Shown here: positions 8,407 through 17,645 of the stretch, piece after piece
How the letters are laid out: each line of letters opens with the position of its first letter
How positions within the stretch are numbered: position 1 is the stretch's first letter
From: Candidatus Poribacteria bacterium
GTDB taxonomy: Bacteria > Poribacteria > WGA-4E > WGA-3G
Direction of reading: 5' to 3'
DNA: 41,981 nucleotides
Assembly (NCBI GenBank): GCA_028820845.1
Contig: JAPPII010000034.1
Span: forward strand, 1 to 41,981
Program-made: the position numbers and the translations under genes
The notes under the pieces: generated by a model
Databases searched by the model: none
The model's input: only the letters and a program-made list of their open reading frames with translations
What the model was told of the DNA's origin: nothing

Positions 8407-9300
8407 ATGGATTACGGAGCACAACAGGCATTATACGATTTTCAACCACAACACGAGTTCTTTGTCGGAATTGATTCCGACGGCTGTGTGTTCAATAGTA
8501 TGGAGGTTAAACACAACGACTGCTTCAGTGTGAACCTCGTCAAACATTTCGGCTTGGCATCAATTTCACGGCAGGTGCATCAGGCATGGGATTTCGTGAA
8601 TCTCTACTCAACAACGCGCGGCACGAACCGATTTAAAGCGATACTGCTGGTGTGTGATTTCCTACGCGAGATGCCACTGGTGCAAAATATGGGTGTTACG
8701 GTGCCGGAACTCCCTTACTTAAGAGAATGGTCTGAAACTGAAACCAAACTCGGAAATCCAGCACTACAGGCAGCAATCGATAACGCAACCGGCGAGCGGC
8801 ACGCGGAACTGCGTCAAGTTATGGAATGGAGTCTCGGCGTGAACGAAAGCGTCGAAGAGATCGTTTATAACCTTCCTCCATTTCCTGGGGTTCGCGAGAC
8901 ATTACAACGACTTCAGGGCAAAGCGGATGTTATCGTCGTGTCTGCTACACCCGATGAAGCACTCCAACGGGAATGGGCGGAACACGAGATTGATGCTTAT
9001 GTCGCCGTGATTGCTGGACAAGAGATGGGAACGAAAACGGAACATCTCACGATAACCACGAAAGACAGATATGCCGAAAACCGGGTTCTCATGCTCGGCG
9101 ACTCTCCGGGTGACCTGAAAGCGGCACGAGATGTGGGTGCCCTGTTTTTTCCTGTTAATCCGGGTTCTGAGGACGCATCGTGGCAATTGTTCCTTGACGA
9201 GGCAATGGAAAAGTTTTTCAATGGACAATATGCGGGTGCTTATGAATCTGCGTTGATTGACAAATTTCAGGAATTGTTGCCGGAAACCCCACCGTGGTAA
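8407..9300 (+). CDS. HAD-superfamily hydrolase
   Basis: A 297-residue cytosolic HAD-type phosphatase-like protein. Motif I is GIDSDGCVFNSM (the first D is the expected nucleophile), motif II is VVSATPDEA, a conserved Lys follows in GTKTEH, and motif IV is MLGDSPGDLKAA with both metal-binding Asp residues. A large helical insertion between motifs I and II forms the cap, where the substrate is chosen; I do not recognise its specificity. Start is ATG 8407, because AAGGAGG at 8396-8402 sits just upstream; the earlier ATG at 8377 has none. It lies between gnd and a 2-hydroxyacid dehydrogenase, suggesting sugar-phosphate or sugar-acid metabolism, but this is inference. Confidence 0.82.
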   Translation: MDYGAQQALYDFQPQHEFFVGIDSDGCVFNSMEVKHNDCFSVNLVKHFGLASISRQVHQAWDFVNLYSTTRGTNRFKAILLVCDFLREMPLVQNMGVTVPELPYLREWSETETKLGNPALQAAIDNATGERHAELRQVMEWSLGVNESVEEIVYNLPPFPGVRETLQRLQGKADVIVVSATPDEALQREWAEHEIDAYVAVIAGQEMGTKTEHLTITTKDRYAENRVLMLGDSPGDLKAARDVGALFFPVNPGSEDASWQLFLDEAMEKFFNGQYAGAYESALIDKFQELLPETPPW

Positions 9301-9313
9301 TAAAAAAAATAAA

Positions 9314-9497
9314 TGTAGCACAAACTGTATGAAGATTAATTTATTAATTCGGCAATTTTCAAACGTGCGATAAATCGCACTACTACGAACCAGCCCGTTT
9401 GTAGTAGGGAAACCATTCATTGCCCGTCAATTACCGATTTATTTTCCTAAACTTCATTTAGTTTGTGTCGTATGCCGCGCAAACTAACAGTTTGCGC
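9314..9497. repeat. intergenic inverted-repeat block
   Basis: The 222-base gap between the HAD and dehydrogenase genes is made of nested palindromes. The outer arms 9314-9334 and 9452-9472 are imperfect inverted copies (14 of the inner 16 bases match, around CTTCAT..AGTTTGTG). Between them lie hairpins at 9365-9380 (GTGCGA/TCGCAC) and 9380-9407 (CTACTAC.../GTAGTAG). A perfect 9-bp hairpin GCGCAAACT/AGTTTGCGC with loop AAC is at 9477-9497. No reading frame is present. Probably a degraded MITE-like insertion next to a REP unit. Confidence 0.5.
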
Positions 9498-9522
9498 TAC
9501 AGGAGATTAGGAAAGGGAATCT

Positions 9523-10473
9523 ATGAAAATTCTACTTCAAGGACGTGTTGAAGGTGAACTACTCCAGAGATTGGAAAGCATCGTTGGTGACGAACACACT
9601 TATGTTATTCCGGGTTCACGCGAGGAGCTTATCGAAGAAGGCAAAGACGCTGAAGTCTTTTACGGCTACTGCAGCGAAGACATTTTCCCGCATCTGCCGA
9701 ATATCAAATGGATCCAATCCTCCAGTGCGGGTATGGATCGGCACATGTATCCTGCGCTCCGCGAGAGTGATGTTATTTTGACAAACGCTGCGGGATTGTA
9801 CGCGACACACGTCGCTGACCAAGCATTCGCACTCCTGCTCGGTTTGGCGCGCGGTATCCACGAATCCGTGCGGAATCAGGACAAACACCAATGGGGCGGT
9901 GCAAGGACAATGCCGATGATCGAGATTGATGGGTTCAAGATTGGCATCGTTGGGATGGGTGGTATCGGGACGCAGATGGCGAAACGCGCAAAAGGCTTTG
10001 ATATGTACGTTATGGCTGTTGATGCCTACCGCACAGATAAGCCTGACAACGTGGATGAACTGCTGCCGATGGACCAGTTGTCAAATATGATGAGTCAGGT
10101 GGACGTTGTCATGATTGCGTGTCCGTTGACAGAGGAGACACGAGGTCTCATCAACAAGGATAACCTCTCTGTGATGCAGCCAACAGCGTTTTTTATTAAC
10201 GTCGCTCGCGGTCCTATTGTCAATGAACCTGATTTGATTGAGATTCTGCAAGCCGGGACAATCGCTGCAGCAGGTTTGGATGTTACTGAGATTGAACCGC
10301 TCTCTGCGGACAGTCCATTGTGGGATTTTGACAACGTTATCATTTCGCCGCATTCTGCCGGTGGTTCGCAGCGCCGTATGCACCGTATTACCGGGTTCTT
10401 CTTAGATAACTTGGAACGGTATCTGAAGGGTGAAGAGTTGCGGAATATTGTGAATAAGGAACTTGGATTTTAG
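9523..10473 (+). CDS. D-isomer-specific 2-hydroxyacid dehydrogenase
   Basis: A 316-residue NAD(P)-dependent oxidoreductase interconverting 2-hydroxy and 2-keto acids. The Rossmann motif is GIVGMGGIGTQMA. Catalytic residues typical of the family are in view: Arg in NVARGPIVNE, Glu in DVTEIEPL and His in ISPHSAGG. The N-terminal substrate half is poorly conserved, so the acid cannot be named. Start is ATG 9523, preceded by purine-rich AGGAGATTAGGAAAGG. A strong terminator follows at 10508-10540. Together with gnd and the HAD gene it may handle sugar acids, but the long repeat-filled gap upstream argues for separate transcription. Confidence 0.9.
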   Translation: MKILLQGRVEGELLQRLESIVGDEHTYVIPGSREELIEEGKDAEVFYGYCSEDIFPHLPNIKWIQSSSAGMDRHMYPALRESDVILTNAAGLYATHVADQAFALLLGLARGIHESVRNQDKHQWGGARTMPMIEIDGFKIGIVGMGGIGTQMAKRAKGFDMYVMAVDAYRTDKPDNVDELLPMDQLSNMMSQVDVVMIACPLTEETRGLINKDNLSVMQPTAFFINVARGPIVNEPDLIEILQAGTIAAAGLDVTEIEPLSADSPLWDFDNVIISPHSAGGSQRRMHRITGFFLDNLERYLKGEELRNIVNKELGF

Positions 10474-10507
10474 GCATCTGCATTTAGCACGAGGTTTACA
10501 AGCTTAT

Positions 10508-10540
10508 GCGGGCGGATGTCATTTAGATCCGCCCGTTTCC
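10508..10540 (+). terminator. Rho-independent terminator after the 2-hydroxyacid dehydrogenase
   Basis: A perfect 9-bp stem CGGGCGGAT (10509-10517) / ATCCGCCCG (10527-10535) with a nine-base loop is followed by TTTCCTTATACTTTTT. It separates the dehydrogenase from the ATPase gene at 10576. Confidence 0.75.
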
Positions 10541-10575
10541 TTATACTTTTTCTTATGTGATGAGAAAAAATATAT

Positions 10576-12192
10576 ATGAGAAGATTCGGTACACAGGGTC
10601 CCGTGAACCCTGAACAGCATTACGTTGTTCCTCGCACTGCAGAACTCACCGAGTTCATCAAGCGCGTTAAAGAGGGCCGCTATATCGTCATTTTCGCACC
10701 GCGCCAGACGGGCAAGACGACTTTCTTTCAGCGCGCCGTTGCAGCACTCACCGCTGAAGACCTAATCTATTTCCCTATTCAACTGAATTTTGAAATATAT
10801 GTAGATTGTGACCGTTCCGAATTTTACGAGTCTCTCACCAAACGGATTTGCAAGGAAATTGAACGCGTTTTCCACGAACGCGGAGAGGCACTCAACGAAA
10901 CACTCAAGCATTTTCTCGACAATGCCCAGATAACCAACCATTTGTCAATGATGGAATTCTTTGAACAGGTTCAGCGTTTCCTGAAGGACGGGGAAAACTA
11001 TCAGAAAGTTGTCCTCATTATTGACGAGTTCGATGGCATCCCTACATCTGCCCTGAAAGGTTTTCTGCACGCGTTCCGACATACTTACATCACTCACGCC
11101 ACGCTTCAATGTCCGCATAGTCTTGGCATTGTGGGTGTCAAAAGTATTGCACAACTTGACTATGATCGCTCTGTTTCTCCGTTCAATATCCATGACGATT
11201 TTGCTCTGCCCAATTTTACACTCACACAGGTGCAAGAGCTGTTTGGACAATATACCGCTGAGGTCGGACAGGCTTTTGCTCCGGAAGTAATTGAATCCAT
11301 TCACAAACAGACCGGGGGGCAACCCTTCCTCGTCAACCGATTCGCGCAGATACTCACAGAGGAGATGGACATTCCGAAAACTGAAACACTTACAATGACA
11401 CATTTTTCAGAAGGATACGAATTATTTTTAGACGAACGGAACACCAACATTGAACATCTCCTGACCAATATCCGCAAAGACCCGCGCTTTCAAACCCTAC
11501 TTATGCGAATCGTCTCTTATGAGGACAGCGTGTCATTTAACCCTGATAATGACATTATCAATGAACTTGCAACGTATGGAGTCATCACGAAAGGGGCTGA
11601 CAGAAAGTGTGAAATTGTCAATCCTATTTACCTGTACCGCATTGTCCAAGCATTCAAACCGATAGTCAACGGGTTGGAGCGCGACTACTTCCCCGAAGAC
11701 ACCGATGGATTTCAGTACCTCACGTCCGATGGACACATTCAGATGGAACGGCTCATGGATAACTTCCGAGACTTTATTGCCCGCGCAGGATTTAGGATTC
11801 TACAGGTACCCGAAACGCCCCAAGAATTCATTGGGCAGCATCTTCTCTTTGCCTACCTTGACCAGTTCGTTGCGAGTGTGAACGGAGCGATGTATATGGA
11901 AGTCCCAACCGGACGGGGTCGGATGGATCTGATCATTCTTCACAACCAGAGAAAATATATCGTTGAGACGAAGATATGGAGAAGCGATCGGCTCTATACT
12001 GAAGGCAAACAGCAACTGGCGGCGTATCTATCAACGGAAGGTGTAACAGAGGGTTACTACGTTGTGTTTGATCACCGCGAGGTGCCGTCACCGCGTACAG
12101 AGACTGAAAAGATAGATGGGTTGACGATTCGGAGTTATGTGATTCCTGTGGTGCCAGAACGTCCTTCGCGTGCCGTAGAACAGAAGGTTTAG
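10576..12192 (+). CDS. AAA ATPase fused to PD-(D/E)XK nuclease-like domain
   Basis: A 538-residue cytosolic protein. The N-terminal AAA-like domain (about 1-280) has Walker A APRQTGKTT (41-49) and Walker B KVVLIIDEFD (144-153), similar to the AAA_35/AAA-ATPase-like families. The C-terminus carries a PD-(D/E)XK signature: GRMD with D451, then VETK with E464 and K466, followed by a helix with KQQLAAYL, as in PDDEXK_9 proteins. Families with this layout occur in many copies in some Bacteroidetes, Planctomycetes and Poribacteria-like genomes; their role is unknown, with mobile-element or defence functions proposed. The gene stands alone, after a terminator and convergent with nasA (47-base gap). 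Start ATG 10576 has only a weak upstream GATGAG. Confidence 0.82.
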   Translation: MRRFGTQGPVNPEQHYVVPRTAELTEFIKRVKEGRYIVIFAPRQTGKTTFFQRAVAALTAEDLIYFPIQLNFEIYVDCDRSEFYESLTKRICKEIERVFHERGEALNETLKHFLDNAQITNHLSMMEFFEQVQRFLKDGENYQKVVLIIDEFDGIPTSALKGFLHAFRHTYITHATLQCPHSLGIVGVKSIAQLDYDRSVSPFNIHDDFALPNFTLTQVQELFGQYTAEVGQAFAPEVIESIHKQTGGQPFLVNRFAQILTEEMDIPKTETLTMTHFSEGYELFLDERNTNIEHLLTNIRKDPRFQTLLMRIVSYEDSVSFNPDNDIINELATYGVITKGADRKCEIVNPIYLYRIVQAFKPIVNGLERDYFPEDTDGFQYLTSDGHIQMERLMDNFRDFIARAGFRILQVPETPQEFIGQHLLFAYLDQFVASVNGAMYMEVPTGRGRMDLIILHNQRKYIVETKIWRSDRLYTEGKQQLAAYLSTEGVTEGYYVVFDHREVPSPRTETEKIDGLTIRSYVIPVVPERPSRAVEQKV

Positions 12193-12239
12193 ATTTACTC
12201 AGTGAAACTGCATCCGAGTGAGATGTGGGTGCGGCACGC

Positions 12240-14360
12240 CTAAGAATTGTCAACCTCAATCCGTACAGCACAGAATTTCAACTCCGGTTGCTTGGAGACC
12301 GGATCAAACGCTGGATTCGTCACGTAGTTTGAATTGGTCTCGGCGTGGAAAAGGTCTCCCCAATGAAACGGCGTAAAAAGCAATCCTCGCCGAATTGCTT
12401 CTGTGACCCGCGCCTTTGCATAACATCTCCCGCGGCGTCCAACAAGATAGACCCACTCGCCATCTTGAACATCGTTCTCTGCAGCATCGTCGGGATGGAT
12501 TTCGACAAAGGGTTCCGGCTCTTTACGCACCAGCTGCGGCACTTTGCCGGTTCGGGTGCGGGTGTGCCACTGACTCTCAACACGTCCCGTCGTCAATCCA
12601 AGTGGGAAGTCCTCAGTTACTTCCTCATCGGGAGGCCGATAGACAGGCGTTTTGAATTGTGCTCTTCCAGACTCGGTGAAAAACTTTGTACGTGTGTATC
12701 GGCGAGCCGTGCCGGGATGCCGTGGATGCGGACAGGGCCAGCGTAGCGAGGTCTTTGCGAGGCGTTCATTCGTCATTCCGAACTGATCGCACGGTGTGCC
12801 TGCTGTCAAGAGGCGATATTCATCCCATACCTCTTCAGCGTTATAGAAGTCGAAATTTGCTTTGAATCCCATCGCTTTTGCGACTTGTGCGAATATCCAC
12901 CAATCCGGCATCGCTTCACCCGGGGGCGTGAGGAACTGTTCGCTTCGGACGACGAGCCGTTCGCTGTTTGTCATTGTGCCTTGCTTTTCACCCCATTGGG
13001 CTGCGGGGAGCAGGACATCGGCGTATTCCGCTGTTTCCGTTGGGTAGTAGCAGTCCTGGACGATGACCAGATCGGCGCGTCGGAGTCCTGCCTGTGATAC
13101 CTTTGTATCAGGCATACTAACTGCGGGATTCGTGCAGGCGATCCAGAGTGCGCGGACTTTTCCTGCGGCTGCTGCTTCAAACATCGGCACGGCTGTTAAC
13201 CCTGGATTCGGATCAATGCTTCCGGGTGGGACTCTCCATGCGCCTTCCAGATAGGCGCGGTGCATATCGTTGGTGACGACCCGGTAGCCGGGCAACTGGT
13301 GCGACAGATAGCCGACCTCTCTTCCGCCCATCGCATTCGGTTGTCCTGTCAGTGAAAAAGGACCCGCACCCCTTACGCCAACTTCACCTAACTGGAGATG
13401 CAAGTTGATGAGCGCGACGTTTTTGTCAACGCCGCTTGTGCTTTGGTTGGTGCCTTGACAGTAAAAACTGAGCAGACGACTCGGTTTAGAAAGGTATTCA
13501 ACGATCTCGTCAATACGCGCAGGATGAATATCGCAGGCGGCAAGAAGTGCGTCTTCGTCAAGGCTCTTTAAATGATTCTCATAAGCACTGTAGTTTTCAG
13601 TCCGCCGACGGATAAAGCGTCGATTGATCCGTCCCATCGCAAGAAGCCGTTTGGCAATGAGTTGCAGGAAAGCGACATCGCTTCCAGGGGCAAGTGGGAC
13701 GTGGATATCTGAAAAATCTGCTGTCTTGGTGCGGCGTGGATCTACGGTGATAATCCGTGCGCTTGGCTCAAGTGCCCGCCGTTTGCGAATCATCTGGAAA
13801 AGCACGGGATGATTGACCACCATATTCGCGCCGATAATCAGGAAGACATCCGCATGCTGAATATCGTCATAGCAGGTAGGCGGTCCGTCGGAACCGAACG
13901 CTTGCATGTAACCCACGACTGCTGAAGACATGCAAAGCCGGCTGTTTGTATCTACGTTGTTCGTCCGGAGGAAGCCTTTGAACAATTTGTTGAAAACGTA
14001 GGAGGCTTCCGTGTCTAACTGCCCAGAGCCGTAAAGCGCGATGGAATCCTTGCCGTGCTCCAGTTGGACTTCGTGAAGCCGGTTTGCCGTGAAAGTAATC
14101 GCTTCATCCCATGAGACCTGGCGCGGTGGTTCGCCTCGCCGTTTGCGAATCATTGGATACGCGAGCCTTCCATCATGATTCTGAAAAACCTGTTTAAGAT
14201 GTGCACCTTTTGGACAGAGCATACCGTAATTTGGGGCGACATCGCCGTCCGCTGAAATTTTTGTAATCTTGTTATCAGAAACGGTTGCGCGGATGACGCA
14301 ACCGACACCACAATAAGGACAGACCGCTTTTCCTGTTGAGTTCTCCACTGGTTTCTCCAT
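12240..14360 (-). CDS. nasA: assimilatory nitrate reductase catalytic subunit
   Basis: Reduces nitrate to nitrite in the cytoplasm using a Mo-bis-MGD cofactor and one 4Fe-4S cluster. Cluster ligands are C14, C17, C21 and C49 (CPYCGVGC ... CPKG). The family block SRLCMSSAVVGY followed by GSDGPPTCYDDI is diagnostic for NasA/NarB rather than formate dehydrogenase. The C-terminal molybdopterin-binding domain is present (TTGRVESQWHTRTRTG, then PFHWGDLF); the 706-residue length fits NarB-type enzymes that lack the extra C-terminal cluster domain, so ferredoxin or a small partner probably supplies electrons. ATG 14360 is preferred to the TTG at 14366; neither has a Shine-Dalgarno, because the inverted-repeat element at 14371-14560 ends just upstream. 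It is the last gene of the nasT-nirA-narK-nasA unit. Confidence 0.93.
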   Translation of the reverse strand: MEKPVENSTGKAVCPYCGVGCVIRATVSDNKITKISADGDVAPNYGMLCPKGAHLKQVFQNHDGRLAYPMIRKRRGEPPRQVSWDEAITFTANRLHEVQLEHGKDSIALYGSGQLDTEASYVFNKLFKGFLRTNNVDTNSRLCMSSAVVGYMQAFGSDGPPTCYDDIQHADVFLIIGANMVVNHPVLFQMIRKRRALEPSARIITVDPRRTKTADFSDIHVPLAPGSDVAFLQLIAKRLLAMGRINRRFIRRRTENYSAYENHLKSLDEDALLAACDIHPARIDEIVEYLSKPSRLLSFYCQGTNQSTSGVDKNVALINLHLQLGEVGVRGAGPFSLTGQPNAMGGREVGYLSHQLPGYRVVTNDMHRAYLEGAWRVPPGSIDPNPGLTAVPMFEAAAAGKVRALWIACTNPAVSMPDTKVSQAGLRRADLVIVQDCYYPTETAEYADVLLPAAQWGEKQGTMTNSERLVVRSEQFLTPPGEAMPDWWIFAQVAKAMGFKANFDFYNAEEVWDEYRLLTAGTPCDQFGMTNERLAKTSLRWPCPHPRHPGTARRYTRTKFFTESGRAQFKTPVYRPPDEEVTEDFPLGLTTGRVESQWHTRTRTGKVPQLVRKEPEPFVEIHPDDAAENDVQDGEWVYLVGRRGRCYAKARVTEAIRRGLLFTPFHWGDLFHAETNSNYVTNPAFDPVSKQPELKFCAVRIEVDNS

Positions 14361-14370
14361 TATCAAATTA

Positions 14371-14560
14371 GATAGGACTTACGCAGAATTTCGTCTTTTG
14401 TTGATGCGATTGGAAGATTGGAAGCGCGAAAAATGCGGTGAGAAAGCTTCAATACTTTCCCTATCTTCCTTCCATCTGACTGTGGATAGAAGGGAAGATT
14501 GGAAGTAGACCCCTTCCAGCCTTCCAGCCTTGAGTATCCATGTTGTGCGTAAGGCCTATC
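14371..14560. repeat. MITE-like element, copy 2, inside the nitrate operon
   Basis: Ends are GATAGGACTTACGCA (14371-14385) and TGCGTAAGGCCTATC (14546-14560), inverted with one mismatch over 15 bases. The interior contains direct repeats of GGAAGATTGGAAG and the inverted CTTCCAGCC repeats. It fills almost the whole narK-nasA gap, beginning four bases after the narK stop and ending ten bases before the nasA ATG. Same family as 120-241, 32713-32812 and 34385-34474. Confidence 0.68.
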
Positions 14561-14564
14561 AGAG

Positions 14565-15917
14565 TTAGGACAAAGCCCCTACTTCCACTTTCAGACGCTG
14601 CCTTTCTGCGAGTGCGGCATCGAATGCTCGCTTCTCTGCGGCTTGGACTGCGGGTGAGAATCTCACTAACACTGTAGCAAACGAGGCGATTGTAACCATT
14701 GCACCAAGATACAACAAGCCTTGCGGCATCGTGATACTCTCAGCACGGAATAGGAAACCCGCAGCAACGGCACCAGCATTTCCACCCGCGCCAACGATAC
14801 CCGCAACAGCCCCTAATGCCTTTCTATTAATAAAAGGGACGATTCCATAGGTCGCGCCTTCGGACATTTGTACAAAGAGACTAAAGACTATCATCGCGCC
14901 AACAGCAAGCACAAGCACCGCCATCTGTGAGAAAACTATCAGCATGACCCCTTCACCTAAGAGAACAAAGAAGAGAAACATAACACGTCCGCGAAGTCCC
15001 CTCCTCTTCGCGAAGAAGTCGGAGAAAACGCCGCCAACCGTCCGTGCGAAAATATTCATCAAACCGAACAGTCCAGCGATGAGTCCAGCGGTCTTGACAT
15101 CTAACTGGAACTGGTCGTGATAGTAGAGCGCGGCGATATTGTTAATAGTGAGTTCCACACCGAAACAGACAGCATAGATAACAAAGAGTGCCCAGACGCG
15201 ATAGTCTTTAATCGCCGACATGAAGGACTCCATGCCTTTGCCTTTCGCGGGTTCAAGTTCGCCGCGTTCACGGAGATCTTTATAGTTGCCGTCTGGTGCA
15301 TCTTTGGTAAAGAAGTAATAGGCGAATCCAGTGATAAATAGCGCGACACCGGGAATAATCATTGCCAACCGCCAGCCGAGAAATTTGTCTACACCGAAAC
15401 TGAGAATAGCCGTAAAGATGAGCGGCATGACCATCTGCGTGACACCGCCACCGAGATTCCCCCATCCGGCTGTTGTCGCATTCGCTGTGCCGACACAATT
15501 CGGGGCAAACATCACCGAGGTGTGATACTGTGTGATAACGAACGAGGCACCGATAGCACCGATTGCGAGTCGAAAGAGCAGAAACGTCTCGTAATTCTGA
15601 GCGAGTCCGATACCCATTACTGGGAGTGAACCGAGAATCAGGAGCCACGTATACGCCTTTCGAGGCCCGATCTTGTCGCAAAGCGGTCCGATTAAGACCC
15701 GTACCAACACTGTGATTGCGACGGAAGCGATAATGGTATTACCCACCTCTGCTTTTGTTAGCATCAGGTCTTCACGGATAATCGCCATAAGCGGGGCAAT
15801 ACCGAACCATCCGAAGAAAGCTAAGAAAAAGGCGAACCACGTGGTATGGAAGGTACGCATCTGGATCGTTTTTAAGCTAAAGAGATTTATGTGTGTTGCT
15901 TTATTTTTTATATCCAT
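14565..15917 (-). CDS. narK: nitrate/nitrite transporter, major facilitator superfamily
   Basis: A 450-residue, roughly 12-helix inner-membrane transporter of the NarK/NrtP/NasA nitrate-nitrite porter family. Family features are the N-terminal HTTWFAFFLAFFGWFGIAPL, the loop motif GPLCDKIGPRKAY, and the Gly-rich nitrate-signature helix ANATTAGWGNLGGGVTQ. A second Gly-rich helix AGIVGAGGNAGAVAAGF completes the pair. Start ATG 15917 is chosen because GGAG lies about seven bases upstream and the protein then begins MDIKNK; the longer frame to 15977 would run into the inverted repeat at 15958-16015. Its neighbours nirA and nasA show that it imports nitrate for assimilation. Confidence 0.93.
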   Translation of the reverse strand: MDIKNKATHINLFSLKTIQMRTFHTTWFAFFLAFFGWFGIAPLMAIIREDLMLTKAEVGNTIIASVAITVLVRVLIGPLCDKIGPRKAYTWLLILGSLPVMGIGLAQNYETFLLFRLAIGAIGASFVITQYHTSVMFAPNCVGTANATTAGWGNLGGGVTQMVMPLIFTAILSFGVDKFLGWRLAMIIPGVALFITGFAYYFFTKDAPDGNYKDLRERGELEPAKGKGMESFMSAIKDYRVWALFVIYAVCFGVELTINNIAALYYHDQFQLDVKTAGLIAGLFGLMNIFARTVGGVFSDFFAKRRGLRGRVMFLFFVLLGEGVMLIVFSQMAVLVLAVGAMIVFSLFVQMSEGATYGIVPFINRKALGAVAGIVGAGGNAGAVAAGFLFRAESITMPQGLLYLGAMVTIASFATVLVRFSPAVQAAEKRAFDAALAERQRLKVEVGALS

Positions 15918-15957
15918 AAATTTCTCCAAATTTTTTAAATTATTAAGGATTTCGGCG

Positions 15958-16015
15958 GGAAGGATGGAAGACTGCAAGATTCGGAGAGACGCTTCTCCGA
16001 ACCTTCCATGCTTCC
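15958..16015. repeat. large imperfect inverted repeat between nirA and narK
   Basis: Three stem blocks pair around a six-base loop: GGAAG/CTTCC (15958-15962, 16011-16015), ATGGAAG/CTTCCAT (15964-15970, 16003-16009) and TTCGGAGA/TCTCCGAA (15980-15987, 15994-16001). An eight-base bulge interrupts one side. No T-run follows in the direction of transcription, so it is more likely an inserted palindromic repeat or an mRNA-processing/stabilising hairpin than a terminator. The GGAAG-ATGGAAG wording resembles the interior of 14371-14560 and the stretch near 18684-18708. Confidence 0.6.
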
Positions 16016-16018
16016 GCT

Positions 16019-17608
16019 CTATCTCCGTGAAAGATAAGGAACGAGACCTTCAAGGACTTGCGGTAGATCATCGCAAGGCACATTTTCTAACAACTTCGGT
16101 GCAACTTTAGGGTTAGCACTGGCATCCCCCTTGACAAATACATCCACGGCATCGGTAACGACTCCGTCAATTTTAACCCTCTTTCCAAGAAGTCCGATGT
16201 CTGCGGCGGCGTGATTGCCACACCCGTTTGGACATCCCGACCAGTGGATTGTAAGTGGTCTGGTATTGCCAAGTTTTGCTTCCAAATGTCGGATCGCTTC
16301 CATGGCGCGTTCCTTGGTCTCAATAAGCGAGAAGTGGCAGTAGTCGATACCCGTGCAACTGACCATACCGCGCACGATTTCGGAGGGATCATAACGGAGT
16401 TCTTGCAGGAGTGGCTCTGCAGTTAAGGCACCAACTTTATCGTTAGGAACATTAGTGATAATCAGATTCTGTGCCTGCGTGAGACGGATATCGCCGTTCC
16501 CGTATTCATCTGCGAGACGCGCCACCTCGAAAAGCTGTGTTGCCGTAATCCGTCCGACAGGAACAACAAGTCCGACATAGTTGAGATGTGGCTTTTTCTG
16601 AGAGAAGATACCGGTATGGTCGGTTTTCTTCTTGCCGCGCATATCTTTTCCAGCAGTCAGGAGCGGTTGTCTTCTGTGCCGCCGCTTTTCTACTTCTTCT
16701 CGGAATTTTTCTACACCCCACTCCTGAATCAGAAAAGCGAGCCGCGATTTATTCCGAGCTGTCCTGGCTCCGTGGTCTCGGAAAATCAGAGCAATGTCAG
16801 CACACAAAACAGTGGCTTCCTCAGGCACAACAAACGCATCAAGGGGTTGCGCGACGGTGTAGCCCCCAGACCCCATTTTTCCACCAACAGCGACGTTAAA
16901 GCCGTGTATCTCTTGACCCTCAATTTCCTTTACCGCTGGCGTAAGGGCAATATCCTGCGAAGCCGTATGGGTGCAGTTATCAAGGCATCCTGTAATACCG
17001 ACATTAAATTTGCGTGGAATATCGGTAAATTCCGTGTTCCCAACGAAGAGTTTCGTGAATTCTCTGGCGACATGGGACGCATCAAACAGTTCATTGGGGG
17101 TCAACCCAGCAACGGGACATCCTATGACACCGCGGATGTTGTCAAAACCGGTTTGGAGTGAATCCAAGCCTACCTCTTCAAGTCGATTCCAGATGTGCTG
17201 GACGTTTTCAATAGCGAAACCACGGAGCTGAATCTGTTGCCGCGTTGTAAGATCTATAAATCCGGGCCCGTATGCTTCACTGATTTCAGCAATTGCGCGA
17301 AACTGTTCGGCATTAGAAAAACCGCTGGACATGCGGAGACGCATCATAAATGCTCCCGGTGTCTGTTTTCGGTAAAAGATACCTACCCACTTGAGGCGGT
17401 CGCGTTCGTTCGTTGGAATCGATTCCCATCCGTCCCGGATGTAATTGGGAATGTCATTGATAACTTCAAGTCCATTCTTCTCCCGCTTCAGTGCTTCGGC
17501 AGCATTTACCTTAGACTTTCTCTTTTTCGCAGCTGCAGATGCCTTTAAACTGGGAGCTGAACGCACCTTTCGGTTTGCGCGGATAACCCTCTTTTTCGAT
17601 TGATTCAC
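16019..17608 (-). CDS. nirA: ferredoxin--nitrite reductase (siroheme)
   Basis: Six-electron reduction of nitrite to ammonium in the cytoplasm, with siroheme and a 4Fe-4S cluster. The cluster/siroheme cysteines are visible as C-x5-C (C418, C424, in SCTGIDYC) and C-x3-C (C459, C463, in SGCPNGCG). Two ferredoxin-like halves (the first around DLTTRQQIQLRG, the second around LTQAQNLIITN) are present; length 529 fits ferredoxin-dependent NirA. The start is GTG 17608: AAGGAGGG lies seven bases upstream, whereas the longer frame to 17740 would translate the regulatory leader and its terminator hairpin. A basic Lys/Arg-rich N-terminus of about 35 residues is unusual. Sulfite reductase is the main alternative, but operon context favours nitrite. 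Confidence 0.93.
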   Translation of the reverse strand: MNQSKKRVIRANRKVRSAPSLKASAAAKKRKSKVNAAEALKREKNGLEVINDIPNYIRDGWESIPTNERDRLKWVGIFYRKQTPGAFMMRLRMSSGFSNAEQFRAIAEISEAYGPGFIDLTTRQQIQLRGFAIENVQHIWNRLEEVGLDSLQTGFDNIRGVIGCPVAGLTPNELFDASHVAREFTKLFVGNTEFTDIPRKFNVGITGCLDNCTHTASQDIALTPAVKEIEGQEIHGFNVAVGGKMGSGGYTVAQPLDAFVVPEEATVLCADIALIFRDHGARTARNKSRLAFLIQEWGVEKFREEVEKRRHRRQPLLTAGKDMRGKKKTDHTGIFSQKKPHLNYVGLVVPVGRITATQLFEVARLADEYGNGDIRLTQAQNLIITNVPNDKVGALTAEPLLQELRYDPSEIVRGMVSCTGIDYCHFSLIETKERAMEAIRHLEAKLGNTRPLTIHWSGCPNGCGNHAAADIGLLGKRVKIDGVVTDAVDVFVKGDASANPKVAPKLLENVPCDDLPQVLEGLVPYLSRR

Positions 17609-17645
17609 TTTTAAACCCTCCTTCAGAAACTGACAATTGAAGAAT

